The notes under the pieces: generated by a model
Told to the model about the DNA's origin: nothing
Database searches by the model: none
What the model saw: only the letters and a program-made list of their open reading frames with translations
Assembly (NCBI GenBank): GCA_903840435.1
Contig: CAIMFV010000032.1
Span: forward strand, 1 to 64,000
Reading direction: 5' to 3'
DNA from: an uncultured Caulobacterales bacterium
Lineage (GTDB): Bacteria; Pseudomonadota; Alphaproteobacteria; Caulobacterales; Caulobacteraceae
Length of the DNA: 64,000 nt
Position numbers and translations under genes: made by a program
Shown: piece by piece, positions 1 through 7,841 of the stretch
Layout: each line of letters begins with the position of its first letter
Position numbering within the stretch: the first letter of the stretch is position 1

Positions 1-14
1 CACACACCTGTCCG

Positions 15-519
15 CCGCTCATCCCGGCGTAGGCCGGGAACCAGGGACGGGCCCGCAGACGTTTGTTGATGATCTCCTGGATACCGGCCTCCGCCGGTAT
101 GAGCGGATAGGATGGAGCACCACCTAAACACCGCTCATCCCGGCGTAGGCCGGGAACCAGGGACGGGCCCGCAGACGTTTGGGGATGACCCCCTGGAGAC
201 CGGCCTCCGCCGGTATGAGCGGAAAGTATTGAAAACACGCACCTTTCCACCGCTCACCCCGGCGCAGGCCGGGGTCCAGGGACGGGCCCGCTAAGGTTTG
301 TAGATGATCTCCTGGATACCGGCCTTCGCCGGTATGAGCGGATGTAATTGAAATAACACACCTTTCAGCCGCTCATCCCGGCGTAGGCCGGGAACCAGGG
401 ACGGGCCTGCTGAGGTTTGGGGATGATCCTCTGGATACCGGCCTTCGCCGGTATGAGCGGATTTAAGTGAGAACAAACATCTAAGCCGCTCATCCCGGCG
501 TAGGCCGGGATCCAGGGAC
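15..519. repeat. Tandem array of REP doublets (4 full units and one half unit)
   Basis: Units lie at 15-106, 131-222, 250-341 and 369-460 (each 92 bases), plus a half unit at 486-519, giving a period of 116-119 bases. Each full unit starts with CCGCTCAT and ends with ATGAGCGG. The first third contains CCCGGCGTAGGCCGGG followed by CCAGGGA. The last third is the same element inverted (TCCTGGATACCGGC ... GCCGGTATGAGCGG), so each unit is an inverted pair of roughly 33-base REP-like elements around a more variable centre that could fold into a long cruciform. The 24-27-base linkers are also related to one another (for example acacacctttcag and acgcacctttcca), so linker and doublet were probably duplicated together. 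The array probably continues to the left of the window because bases 1-14 look like a linker. No REP-associated transposase is seen here. Confidence 0.9.
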
Positions 520-1839
520 CTAGTCCACCCCGGCCAAGACCGTGCGCAAGGTCTCGACGATGCGGTCGATCTCGGTGGTTTCGATGATCAGTGGGGGGGA
601 GAGCGCAATAATGTCGCTGGTCACCCGGATCAGCACGCCCGCTTCAAAGGCGCGGTTGAACACTTCCATGGCGCGTGCGGTGGGGGTGCCGGGTCGCGGG
701 GCGATTTCGACGGCGGCGGCCATGCCGAAGTTGCGAATGTCGATCACATGGCGCGCATCGGCCAAACAATGGATGGCGGCTTCGAAATGGGTTTCAAGGT
801 TCCGCGACCGCGCGAAGAGGTCTTCCTCGGCATAGGTGTCCAGGGTGGCCAGACCTGCGGCGCAGGCGAGCGGATGGCCGGAATAGGTATAGCCGTGGAA
901 GAATTCGATGGGGGCATCGGCGCCGTCGAGCACGGCTTGATAAATATTCGCCCGCACGCCAACCGCGCCCATGGGCACTGTGGCGTTGGTCACGCCCTTG
1001 GCCATGGTGATGATGTCGGGCTGGACCTGAAAGCGCTGCGCGGCAAAAGGCGCGCCGACGCGGCCAAAGCCGGTAATCACCTCATCAAAGATCAACAGGA
1101 TGTCGTGACGGTCGCAAATGGCCCGCAAGCGCTCCAAATAGCCGACCGGAGGGGGCAGAACGCCAGTGGAACCCGCCACAGGCTCGACAATGACCGCGGC
1201 GATGGTCGAGGCGTCGTGCAGGGCAATCAGCCGCTCCAAACCGTCAGCCAATTCGGCGCCATGGGCGGGTTGCCCGCGCGAAAAGGCGTTTCTGGCCAGA
1301 TCATGCGTATGCGGAAGGTGATCGACCTGGGCAAGGTGATTATTGAAATACATGCGGTTTTTCGGCAGTCCGCCAACCGACATGCCGCCAAAATTGACGC
1401 CGTGATAGCCACGCTCGCGACCGATCAGGCGGGTCTTGTGGCCCTTGCCCCGGGCGCGCTGATAGGCGAGCGCCACCTTTAGCGCCGTTTCCACCGCCTC
1501 TGACCCGGAATTGGTGAAAAACACGTGGTCGAGGTCGCCGGGCATCAGATCCGCAATCCGGCTCGCCAACTCAAACGCCTTCGGATGGGCGAGATTGAAG
1601 GTCGGCGCAAAGTCCATTATCGCGGCTTGCTGCTGGATTGCTTCGATAATTTTGGGCCGCGCGTGCCCGGCATTGACGCACCAGAGCCCCGCCGTACCGT
1701 CCAAGAGGCTGCGCCCGTCCGCCGTCTGATAATACATGCCAGACGCGCTGGTCAGCAGCTTCGGCGCCGCCTTGAAGTTACGATTGGACGTAAATGGCAC
1801 CCAGAAGGCGGACAAGTCATTGGGTAAAGGCGCATTCAT
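520..1839 (-). CDS. Omega-amino acid--pyruvate aminotransferase (class III, PLP-dependent)
   Basis: The 439-residue product is a fold-type I, class III transaminase. It most resembles beta-alanine/omega-amino acid:pyruvate transaminases (about 440-450 residues), which move an amino group from omega-amino acids or amines to pyruvate in the cytoplasm. Visible landmarks are the cofactor phosphate-binding segment TNSGSEAVETALK (109-121), YHG at 145-147, the PLP-ring aspartate in FDEVITGFGR (D252), the Schiff-base lysine in TMAKG (K281) and HGYTYSGHPLACAA near 315. The ATG at 1839 gives a normal N-terminus. A Na+/solute symporter lies about 90 bases upstream on the same strand, so the two may share a transcript. 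The stop codon directly abuts the REP array. The class is secure; the exact amine donor is not determinable. Confidence 0.85.
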   Translation of the reverse strand: MNAPLPNDLSAFWVPFTSNRNFKAAPKLLTSASGMYYQTADGRSLLDGTAGLWCVNAGHARPKIIEAIQQQAAIMDFAPTFNLAHPKAFELASRIADLMPGDLDHVFFTNSGSEAVETALKVALAYQRARGKGHKTRLIGRERGYHGVNFGGMSVGGLPKNRMYFNNHLAQVDHLPHTHDLARNAFSRGQPAHGAELADGLERLIALHDASTIAAVIVEPVAGSTGVLPPPVGYLERLRAICDRHDILLIFDEVITGFGRVGAPFAAQRFQVQPDIITMAKGVTNATVPMGAVGVRANIYQAVLDGADAPIEFFHGYTYSGHPLACAAGLATLDTYAEEDLFARSRNLETHFEAAIHCLADARHVIDIRNFGMAAAVEIAPRPGTPTARAMEVFNRAFEAGVLIRVTSDIIALSPPLIIETTEIDRIVETLRTVLAGVD

Positions 1840-1930
1840 GGTGCAGCGTCCGGTTGGCGGTCAAATGAACGATGTGAGACCGCGAGCATTTCACACCCGA
1901 GGCCTCACCGTCAATCTGAGATCACACTGC

Positions 1931-3523
1931 CTACCAGAAGGTCTTGTAGATCAGCACGAGAAGGACAATCACGCCGACGCCTGCGGCGTTGAACACGGTG
2001 CCCGTCTTGAAGCTGACGCCTTCGAGCGTAATCACCGACCGCTCTTCCGTCACGGGCCGAATGAGCGACACGCCGACGGCGGCGGCTAGGGCGACAAAGA
2101 AGACGAGCGCCACCCGGTTCATGAACGGCAGGTCCCACAGAAAGTGATAGGGCGTATTGGCCGAGATCCAGAAAAGACCCGAGAGCACCACGGAGCCGAT
2201 GGCGGCGGTCAGAGCGCCTGCGGGCGTCGCCTTTTTCCAGAACATGCCCAGGAGGAAGATCACCACAATGCCGGGCGTGAAAAAGCCGGTGAACTCTTGA
2301 ATGAACTGGAAGGCTTGGTCTGCGCCGCCGAGCAGCGGCTTGGCCGCCAGCGCACCGATTGCGGTCGCCACCACAGCGGCAATGCGGCCCACCCGAACGA
2401 GATCGCCTTCCGAGGTCTTGGGCTGGAGCGGTCGGAACACATCCAAGGTGAAGATGGTCGAGATGGAATTAATCTTGGCGGCGAGCGAGGCGATGATGGC
2501 GGCGGTCAGCGCGGCAAAGACGAGGCCCAATAGGCCCGGCGGCAACAGCTTCATCATTTCCGGATAGGCGCGGTCAGATGGGCTGAGATGGGGTGCGAGG
2601 ACCACAGCGGCCAAGCCGGGCAGCACGACAATCACGGGCATGAGGAGCTTCAAATAGGCGGCGAAGGCGATGCCCTTTTGGGCTTCGTCCAAGCTCTTCG
2701 CCGCGAGCGCGCGCTGGATGATGTACTGGTTAAAGCCCCAATAGCTGACATTCATGATCCACATGCCGCCGATCAGCACCGACAGGCCGGGCAGCTTGTC
2801 ATAGCCAATGTCGCCGGGCTTCAAGATCATGTGAAACTTCTGCGGAATATCCGCCAGAAGGGTGGCGAAGCCCGTGCCAACCGAGGAGAGGCTCACCGCG
2901 TGCACGCCGCTGATGCGGGTCAGCGAGATCGCGACAATGGTCAGCCCCCCGGCAATGAGCAAGGCGACCTGCACAATGTCGGTCAAGGCCACGGCCTTCA
3001 GCCCGCCCCAGAGCTGATAGGCAAGCGCGAAGATGGCGATGACGATCAGGGCGGTCATCTGGTCAATGCCGGTGACGCCGGTCACTGCGATTGAGCCCAA
3101 CCACAGGATGGAGGTGACGTTGACGAAAATATAGAGGGCCAGCCAAAAGACCGCCATAACCGTGCGAACCACGGGACCGAACCTTTGCTCAAGAAAATTC
3201 GGCATGGTGGTGACGCCGTTTCTGAGGAAGACTGGCAAAAGGAACTTGGCCACGATCAACAGGGTCAGCGCCGCCATCCATTCATAGGAGGCGATGGCAA
3301 GCCCAATGCCGTAGCCAGAGGCAGACATGCCGATAATTTGTTCGGCGGAGATGTTTGCAGCGATGAGCGAGGCGCCAATCGCCCACCAGGGCAGCGACCG
3401 TCCGGCCAAGAAATAATCGGTCGTTGTCTTGGCGTGGTTGTCACGCTCGCGAGACACCCATTGGGCCAAACCGAAAATTGCCACCGCATAGATGGCCAAG
3501 ACCGTAAAATCGATGGTGGTCAA
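1931..3523 (-). CDS. Sodium/sugar symporter of the SSS family, vSGLT-like
   Basis: A 530-residue inner-membrane carrier of the solute:sodium symporter family with about 14 hydrophobic segments. It shares signature stretches known from the Vibrio Na+/galactose symporter vSGLT: AANISAEQIIGMSASGYG (first discontinuous helix, with the substrate and gate residues), YWGFNQYIIQRALAAKSLDEA (the N and Q of the sugar site in this helix) and SLAAKINSISTIFTLD (the Na2-site serine region). Sugar is therefore the likely substrate, probably a hexose, driven by Na+. The start is TTG at 3523, preceded by a strong GGGGAGGG ribosome-binding site; no ATG alternative fits the N-terminus. An aldose 1-epimerase gene about 4.3 kb away fits with sugar use. 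Its promoter carries two palindromes, described separately. Confidence 0.88.
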   Translation of the reverse strand: MTTIDFTVLAIYAVAIFGLAQWVSRERDNHAKTTTDYFLAGRSLPWWAIGASLIAANISAEQIIGMSASGYGIGLAIASYEWMAALTLLIVAKFLLPVFLRNGVTTMPNFLEQRFGPVVRTVMAVFWLALYIFVNVTSILWLGSIAVTGVTGIDQMTALIVIAIFALAYQLWGGLKAVALTDIVQVALLIAGGLTIVAISLTRISGVHAVSLSSVGTGFATLLADIPQKFHMILKPGDIGYDKLPGLSVLIGGMWIMNVSYWGFNQYIIQRALAAKSLDEAQKGIAFAAYLKLLMPVIVVLPGLAAVVLAPHLSPSDRAYPEMMKLLPPGLLGLVFAALTAAIIASLAAKINSISTIFTLDVFRPLQPKTSEGDLVRVGRIAAVVATAIGALAAKPLLGGADQAFQFIQEFTGFFTPGIVVIFLLGMFWKKATPAGALTAAIGSVVLSGLFWISANTPYHFLWDLPFMNRVALVFFVALAAAVGVSLIRPVTEERSVITLEGVSFKTGTVFNAAGVGVIVLLVLIYKTFW

Positions 3524-3559
3524 ACGACCCTCCCCGTTTGGATTTCTCGCCCGACGCGT

Positions 3560-3573
3560 CGCAATCGGTTGCG
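3560..3573. promoter_or_regulatory. LacI-family-type operator at the symporter promoter
   Basis: CGCAATCGGTTGCG is an inverted repeat with a central CG, symmetric except for one central pair. That is the usual form of a LacI/GalR-family operator (compare the PurR-type core CGCAAACG/TTTGCG). It lies just downstream of the -10 box, over the expected transcription start, and 37 bases before the TTG start. A closely related site is found in front of glgP at 44350-44363. Confidence 0.5.
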
Positions 3574-3580
3574 CGCCCTT

Positions 3581-3609
3581 ATCCTACTCAGACAAGATAA
3601 CCTTGTCAG
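3581..3609 (-). promoter_or_regulatory. Promoter of the Na+/sugar symporter gene
   Basis: Reading the minus strand, a -35 box CTGACA (3609-3604; one mismatch to TTGACA) is followed after exactly 17 bases by a -10 box TAGGAT (3586-3581). The spacer contains most of a perfect inverted repeat GACAAG-N5-CTTGTC (3591-3607). This placement between -10 and -35 is typical of repressor or MerR-type activator sites. The start codon lies 58 bases downstream. Confidence 0.5.
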
Positions 3610-3666
3610 TGTCTAGTGTCCGTCAGTTTCTTTCAGAATCAGACCGACACTAAATCCCTCTGTTTT

Positions 3667-3713
3667 CGTTTGTCTTTTCGGAAAAACCGGCTTCCACTTT
3701 TTCCTGACAAACG
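3667..3713. other. Long two-part stem-loop downstream of the thioesterase gene
   Basis: CGTTTGTC (3667-3674) pairs with GACAAACG (3706-3713), and inside it GGAAAAA (3680-3686) pairs with TTTTTCC (3698-3704). It lies just after the thioesterase stop codon and could act as a terminator or an RNA-end stabiliser for that gene. A second, weaker inverted repeat, AGTGTCCGTC / GACCGACACT (3615-3624 and 3642-3651), lies beside it. Confidence 0.45.
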
Positions 3714-3728
3714 CTCGAGGCTGAAGCA

Positions 3729-4190
3729 TCACGGCCGCTTGAACTTTTCAAACGGTGTGGGTTTTGCGGTCGCAGTCGCCTTGGCAAGCAATTGTCCCTC
3801 GGCGTCGAATAACTCGCCTTCGGTGAAGGCAATTGTCTTTCCCCATTTCAACACCTTGCCAATGCAGCGCAGCTTGCCGGGTTTGGCGGGCCGCAGAAAA
3901 CTTGTCTTCATTTCCAAGGTCGGCATGACGCAGGTCATGCCAGAGGTCACGGCGCCAGCGACCGACATGGCGTCGTCCAACATGGCGCAGAGATAGCCAC
4001 CCTGGATTTGTCGCATCGGGTTGCAGAAGGCGTCACTGGCGGTGAACTCGACTTCGACGGTCATATTGGCTTGATCCACCCTCAGCATACGAAAGCCCAA
4101 GGTGACCGACCCGGTCGGCGGGTTGGTGGAGGCCTGAAAACGTTCCAGCAGGGCCGCGTCGGACAGGCGGGGAGGAGCGGCGTCGGTCAT
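3729..4190 (-). CDS. PaaI-family hotdog thioesterase
   Basis: About 153 residues starting with MTDAAPPRLS. The hotdog fold is recognisable by the segment MRQIQGGYLCAMLDDAMSVA (the GG-x-x-x-A-x-x-D pattern that binds the acyl thioester carbonyl and positions the catalytic acid) and the strand ending MKTSFLRPAKPGKL. Members hydrolyse acyl-CoA or aryl-CoA thioesters in the cytoplasm; the substrate cannot be read from the sequence. An upstream in-frame start at 4256 would add 22 residues and overlap the divergent peptidase gene region, so the ATG at 4190 is preferred. It is transcribed alone and divergently from the S10 peptidase gene. Confidence 0.75.
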   Translation of the reverse strand: MTDAAPPRLSDAALLERFQASTNPPTGSVTLGFRMLRVDQANMTVEVEFTASDAFCNPMRQIQGGYLCAMLDDAMSVAGAVTSGMTCVMPTLEMKTSFLRPAKPGKLRCIGKVLKWGKTIAFTEGELFDAEGQLLAKATATAKPTPFEKFKRP

Positions 4191-4312
4191 GCCAGTCTTT
4201 CTGAAATGGCTGGGTTGAGGTTTGCCACCCTGACAGGTTCGAACGGCGGTTGACAAGCTCGTCGCAACGGCATCGACTTAAGGTCTTCCGTCCAAAAGGG
4301 AATGGGTTACCG

Positions 4313-5860
4313 ATGATGCTTCGACCGTTCGCGGCCGCACTTGGCCTTGCCCTCGCCGTCTGCGCCTCCACAGCCTTGGCCGCCGCCGACAGCGCAAAGC
4401 CGAGCCCTGAGGCCGCTGCGATTGAGGCCGAAACCGCGCGGGCGCCGGTGAACGAAACAGTCCATGCCAGCCACCATTCGGTGAGCGTGGACGGCAAGGT
4501 CATCGGCTATAAGGCCACCGCTGGCACGCTGACCCTGCGCGATGATGACGGAAAGCCAGTGGCCAGCATGTTCTATGTCGCCTATGTGGCGGACGGCGGG
4601 CGCACCGATCGGCCGGTGACCTTTCTCTATAATGGCGGACCTGGTTCAGCGAGCCTGTGGCTGCATATGGCGTCAGTGGCGCCGATCCGGGTCGAGACTG
4701 CTTCGCCCAAGGCCACGGGCCCGGCCCCCTATCGCCTGATCCCCAATGGCGACAGCTTGATCGATAAGACCGACCTCGTATTTCTGGACGCCATCGGCGC
4801 GGGCTATAGCCGTCCGCTGGGCGAGGCCAAGGGCAAGGATTTCTGGGGCGTCGACCAAGATATCGACGCTTTTGCCCGTGGTGTGGAACGCTATGTGGAA
4901 CTGAACGGACGTTGGAATTCCCCGAAGGTGATTTTTGGCGAAAGCTATGGCACCCACCGCTCGGCCGGTCTCGCCTATCGGCTGGGCGAGGACGGCATAC
5001 ACCTGAACGGCGTCATTCTGCTCTCGACCATTTTGAACTACGGCGTGCGTGACGCGGGATTTGATCGCAACCTGATCAATCTCCTACCGACCTATGCAGC
5101 GGCGGCTTGGTATCATGATAAATTAGCCGCCAAGCCCGCCGATCTCGGTCTCTATCTCAAGGAGGTGCGCGCCTATGCCGAAGGCCCCTTTGCGGCTGCG
5201 CTCGCCAAGGGAGATCTGATCAGTGACGCCGAACGCGATGCCGTTGCGGCCAAGCTCTCGTCCTATACCGGGCTGTCGGTGGCTTATTTGAAGCAGTCGA
5301 ATCTGCGGTTGGAGCTATCGCGGTTCCGCAAAGAGTTGTTGCGCGATCAACGCCGCACGCTGGGGCGCTACGATATGCGCTTTGAGGGCATTGATCGTGA
5401 GGCGGCAGGCGACAGCCCGGAAAACGATCCTTCCGACTCCGGCATGTCGGGCGCGATGATCGCAAGTTTCCATGACTATGTCAGCGGGACGCTCGGCTAT
5501 GTTACCGACCTTTCCTATAAGCCCTCCAATGGCGATATCAGCCGGAATTGGGATTGGCGTCATAAACCACCGGGCGCCAATTACGCCCAGCAAAGCTCGG
5601 ATACTGCGCTCGACCTGTCCGCCGCCATGCGCCGTAATCCGGGGCTTCACCTGCTGTCCTTGAACGGATATTTCGACTCTGCGACGCCGTTTTTCGGCAC
5701 CGAATACGACATCGCCCATATGGAGCTCGACCCAGTCATCCGCAAAAACGTCCAGTTTGCCTATTATCCTTCGGGCCACATGGTCTATCTCAACCCGGAG
5801 GCCTTGAAGATGATGAAGGCTGACCTAGCGCGCTACTATGACGGGCTGTCGAAAAACTAA
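4313..5860 (+). CDS. Secreted serine carboxypeptidase-like peptidase (family S10)
   Basis: A 515-residue protein with a signal peptide (MMLRPFAAALGLALAV... cleaved near ALAAADS). Family S10 landmarks are present in order: the oxyanion-hole segment YNGGPGSASLWLHM, the nucleophile elbow GESYG (Ser near residue 211), the Asp in YFDSATPFF and the His in SGHMVYL close to the C-terminus. It probably acts in the periplasm, trimming C-terminal residues from peptides. The start is chosen at the double ATG (4313/4316) after GGGAATGGG; the upstream in-frame start at 4250 would put 21 polar residues before the signal peptide. A TTGACA at 4250-4255 may be its -35 box, but I see no good -10 partner. Monocistronic. 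Confidence 0.82.
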   Translation: MMLRPFAAALGLALAVCASTALAAADSAKPSPEAAAIEAETARAPVNETVHASHHSVSVDGKVIGYKATAGTLTLRDDDGKPVASMFYVAYVADGGRTDRPVTFLYNGGPGSASLWLHMASVAPIRVETASPKATGPAPYRLIPNGDSLIDKTDLVFLDAIGAGYSRPLGEAKGKDFWGVDQDIDAFARGVERYVELNGRWNSPKVIFGESYGTHRSAGLAYRLGEDGIHLNGVILLSTILNYGVRDAGFDRNLINLLPTYAAAAWYHDKLAAKPADLGLYLKEVRAYAEGPFAAALAKGDLISDAERDAVAAKLSSYTGLSVAYLKQSNLRLELSRFRKELLRDQRRTLGRYDMRFEGIDREAAGDSPENDPSDSGMSGAMIASFHDYVSGTLGYVTDLSYKPSNGDISRNWDWRHKPPGANYAQQSSDTALDLSAAMRRNPGLHLLSLNGYFDSATPFFGTEYDIAHMELDPVIRKNVQFAYYPSGHMVYLNPEALKMMKADLARYYDGLSKN

Positions 5861-5864
5861 TTCG

Positions 5865-6107
5865 TCAGCCGCCGCTCATGGGGGGCAAAAAGGCGACTTC
5901 CGAAGTGGGGCCAAGTCCGGCTGAAAGATCGCGTGTGATGGCCTGGTTCAAGGCGACCTGGACGCCGGGCCCGATCAGCGACGCCCCAAGGGCGGCGTCA
6001 GTTTGGCTGATCTGATCAATCAGCGCATTTAAGGTGTCGGCGGCGATGTCACGTTCGCGCCAGCCCGCTTGGTCAGCCAAGGGGCCAAATAACAGAACCC
6101 GCGCCAT
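5865..6107 (-). CDS. moaD: Molybdopterin synthase small subunit MoaD
   Basis: An 80-residue ubiquitin-fold sulfur carrier. The N-terminus MARVLLFGPLADQAG and the C-terminus FLPPMSGG ending in Gly-Gly are diagnostic; the terminal glycine is adenylated by MoeB and converted to a thiocarboxylate that supplies the dithiolene sulfurs of molybdopterin. The ATG at 6107 follows a GGGGGGATAGG ribosome-binding site and lies one base after the moaA stop, so the two genes are co-transcribed and probably translationally coupled. The longer frame starting at 6170 would overlap moaA and lacks support. Its partner MoaE is not in this window. Confidence 0.85.
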   Translation of the reverse strand: MARVLLFGPLADQAGWRERDIAADTLNALIDQISQTDAALGASLIGPGVQVALNQAITRDLSAGLGPTSEVAFLPPMSGG

Positions 6108-6108
6108 C

Positions 6109-7161
6109 CTATCCCCCCGTCGTCGACATATGTCGCGCCACAGAGGGGCGGCGGCTGATTTGAAAGTCATGGCCCTTTGGCTTTAGGGCCAGTGCGCCGC
6201 GAATGGCTTCCGCGACCGGTGCGTCATCGGCAGACGCCCGCAAGGGCGCGCGCAGATCTACCGCATCCTCCTGGCCGAGGCAGGTGTGCAAGGTGCCTGT
6301 GCAGGTTACGCGGATGCGATTACAGGCCTCGCAAAAGGTGTGGCTCAGCGGCGTTATAAAGCCGAGCTTGCCGCCTGTTTCCGCGACCTGCCAATAGCGC
6401 GCCGGACCGCCGGTGGTTTCAGCAAGCGGGTTCAGGGTCCAAACCGCAGCTAAGGATTGGCGGACCTTGGACAGGTCGACAAATTGGTCGCTGCGATCCT
6501 CATCAATCTCACCCATCGGCATGGCTTCGATCAAGGTCAGGTCAAAGCCTTGGTCATGGGCCCAGCGCACCATGTCCGGCAGGGCCTCGAAATTATCCTG
6601 GGCGAGCGCGACCGTATTGATCTTGACCTTGAGGCCAGCCTCGCGGGCGGCGGCCAGGCCGTCCAAGACATCACTGATCTTCGCCCCTCGGGTAATCCGG
6701 GCAAAACGTTCAGGGTCAAGACTATCCAAGGAAACATTCACTCGGCGAACTCCAAGCCGCGCGAGGGGCTCGGCAAAGCGGGCGAGTTGCGCGCCATTGG
6801 TGGTCAAGGTGAGGTCTTGCAGCTGACCGGATTGCAAATGCCGCGACAGGCTTTGAAAAAGTCCCAATACCCCTTTTCGCACCAGTGGCTCGCCACCGGT
6901 CAGGCGCAGGCGCTTGACGCCCATACGAATAAAGAGGGAGGCGAGGCGGTCCAGTTCTTCGAGGCTCAGCACGTCGCGCTTGGGCAAAAACTGCATGTCC
7001 TCAGCCATGCAATAGACGCAGCGCATATCGCAACGGTCGGTGACCGACAGGCGCAGATAGGAGATATTGCGGCCAAAGCCATCGACCATGCGAGCGTCAG
7101 CAGGGCTCTGGGCCATGGCCTGGCCTCGCTCAGACGCGAGAAATGAGTCGAATGGAGTCAT
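6109..7161 (-). CDS. moaA: GTP 3',8-cyclase MoaA (radical SAM)
   Basis: 350 residues from the ATG at 7161. MoaA carries out the first step of molybdenum cofactor synthesis, converting GTP to 3',8-cyclo-GTP. The N-terminal radical-SAM cluster motif is [11 protein letters not shown] (C44, C48, C51), followed by GGEPLVRKG for SAM binding. The C-terminal auxiliary 4Fe-4S cluster uses the [20 protein letters not shown] region. The chain ends in Gly-Gly, which in MoaA reaches into the active site. The start at 7161 leaves a 50-base divergent space to the MocA-like gene; the upstream start at 7230 would overlap it. moaD follows one base after the stop. Confidence 0.92.
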   Translation of the reverse strand: MTPFDSFLASERGQAMAQSPADARMVDGFGRNISYLRLSVTDRCDMRCVYCMAEDMQFLPKRDVLSLEELDRLASLFIRMGVKRLRLTGGEPLVRKGVLGLFQSLSRHLQSGQLQDLTLTTNGAQLARFAEPLARLGVRRVNVSLDSLDPERFARITRGAKISDVLDGLAAAREAGLKVKINTVALAQDNFEALPDMVRWAHDQGFDLTLIEAMPMGEIDEDRSDQFVDLSKVRQSLAAVWTLNPLAETTGGPARYWQVAETGGKLGFITPLSHTFCEACNRIRVTCTGTLHTCLGQEDAVDLRAPLRASADDAPVAEAIRGALALKPKGHDFQISRRPSVARHMSTTGG

Positions 7162-7211
7162 GTTTGTTCTTCCGGCCTTGGCGATGCTGCGGCCTCTGCT
7201 AGGGCTGTAAC

Positions 7212-7841
7212 ATGGTCTCGCAGGTTTCAAAACAAAAGCCCCGGCGCTTTGCTGCCATCGTTTTGGCGGCCGGGGCGGGACGTCGGTTTGGGGGGGCGAA
7301 ATTGACCGCGCCCTTTGGCGAGGGTGTGGTGATCGACTCAGCCCTCGACCTCGCCGCTGCTGCAGGCACGCCGGTCATTGTCGCTATAGGGGCAGACCCG
7401 CAGGTCGCGGCGCGGGCGCGGGCGCGACTGAAAGACAAGGCCGAATTGATCATCGTCGAGGTGGCAAGCTGGGACCTCGGACTTTCCAAGTCTTTGCGGG
7501 CAGCGGTAGCGGCCGTGCCGAAGGCTTGCGACGGCGCCTTTATCTGTCTTGGCGACATGCCTAAGATTCCCCACGCCATTCCAAGCCGCTTGGCGAGCGC
7601 CTTCGAAGAGACGGACCTTGCTGTGGCGCCATTTTATCAAGGCCTGCGCGGTCATCCGGTTTTGATCAGCCGGGCGCTGTTTTCCCGATTGGACGGACTG
7701 AAAGGCGATCAGGGAGCCGGGCGGATTTTAGACGGGCTGGGTCCGGCTTTGCGGCGCGTCGATACCGATCATGCAGGCATTGGCTTCGATATTGATACCC
7801 AAGCCGACCTCACCCCCAAATCGGAGACTTCGCGCCCATGA
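7212..7841 (+). CDS. MocA-like molybdenum cofactor cytidylyltransferase (NTP transferase)
   Basis: A 209-residue nucleotidyltransferase of the GT-A fold. It shows the nucleotide-binding loop [13 protein letters not shown] near the N-terminus, [10 protein letters not shown], the metal-site segment LGDMPKI and [11 protein letters not shown]. This combination is typical of the MocA/MobA-like group that attaches CMP to molybdopterin for xanthine-dehydrogenase-type enzymes. The position back-to-back with moaA-moaD supports this role, although the same fold also serves other sugar or cofactor nucleotide transfers. The next gene, galM, starts inside its stop codon (4-base overlap), although the two functions are not obviously linked. 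Confidence 0.72.
   Translation: MVSQVSKQKPRRFAAIVLAAGAGRRFGGAKLTAPFGEGVVIDSALDLAAAAGTPVIVAIGADPQVAARARARLKDKAELIIVEVASWDLGLSKSLRAAVAAVPKACDGAFICLGDMPKIPHAIPSRLASAFEETDLAVAPFYQGLRGHPVLISRALFSRLDGLKGDQGAGRILDGLGPALRRVDTDHAGIGFDIDTQADLTPKSETSRP

Noticed and set aside
112-476. Short open frames of about 60 codons in both directions across the repeats
   Set aside because: They arise only from translating the REP doublets (recurrent PAQAGVQ-like and PAKAGIQ-like strings) and have no ribosome-binding sites or codon bias.
15-519. CRISPR-like regular repeat spacing
   Set aside because: Repeats are 92 bases long with internal inverted structure and the linkers between them are related to each other, unlike CRISPR spacers. 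No cas gene is nearby.
748-1482. 244-codon plus-strand frame antisense to the transaminase
   Set aside because: Shadow of a G+C-rich gene; the minus-strand product has all PLP-enzyme motifs.
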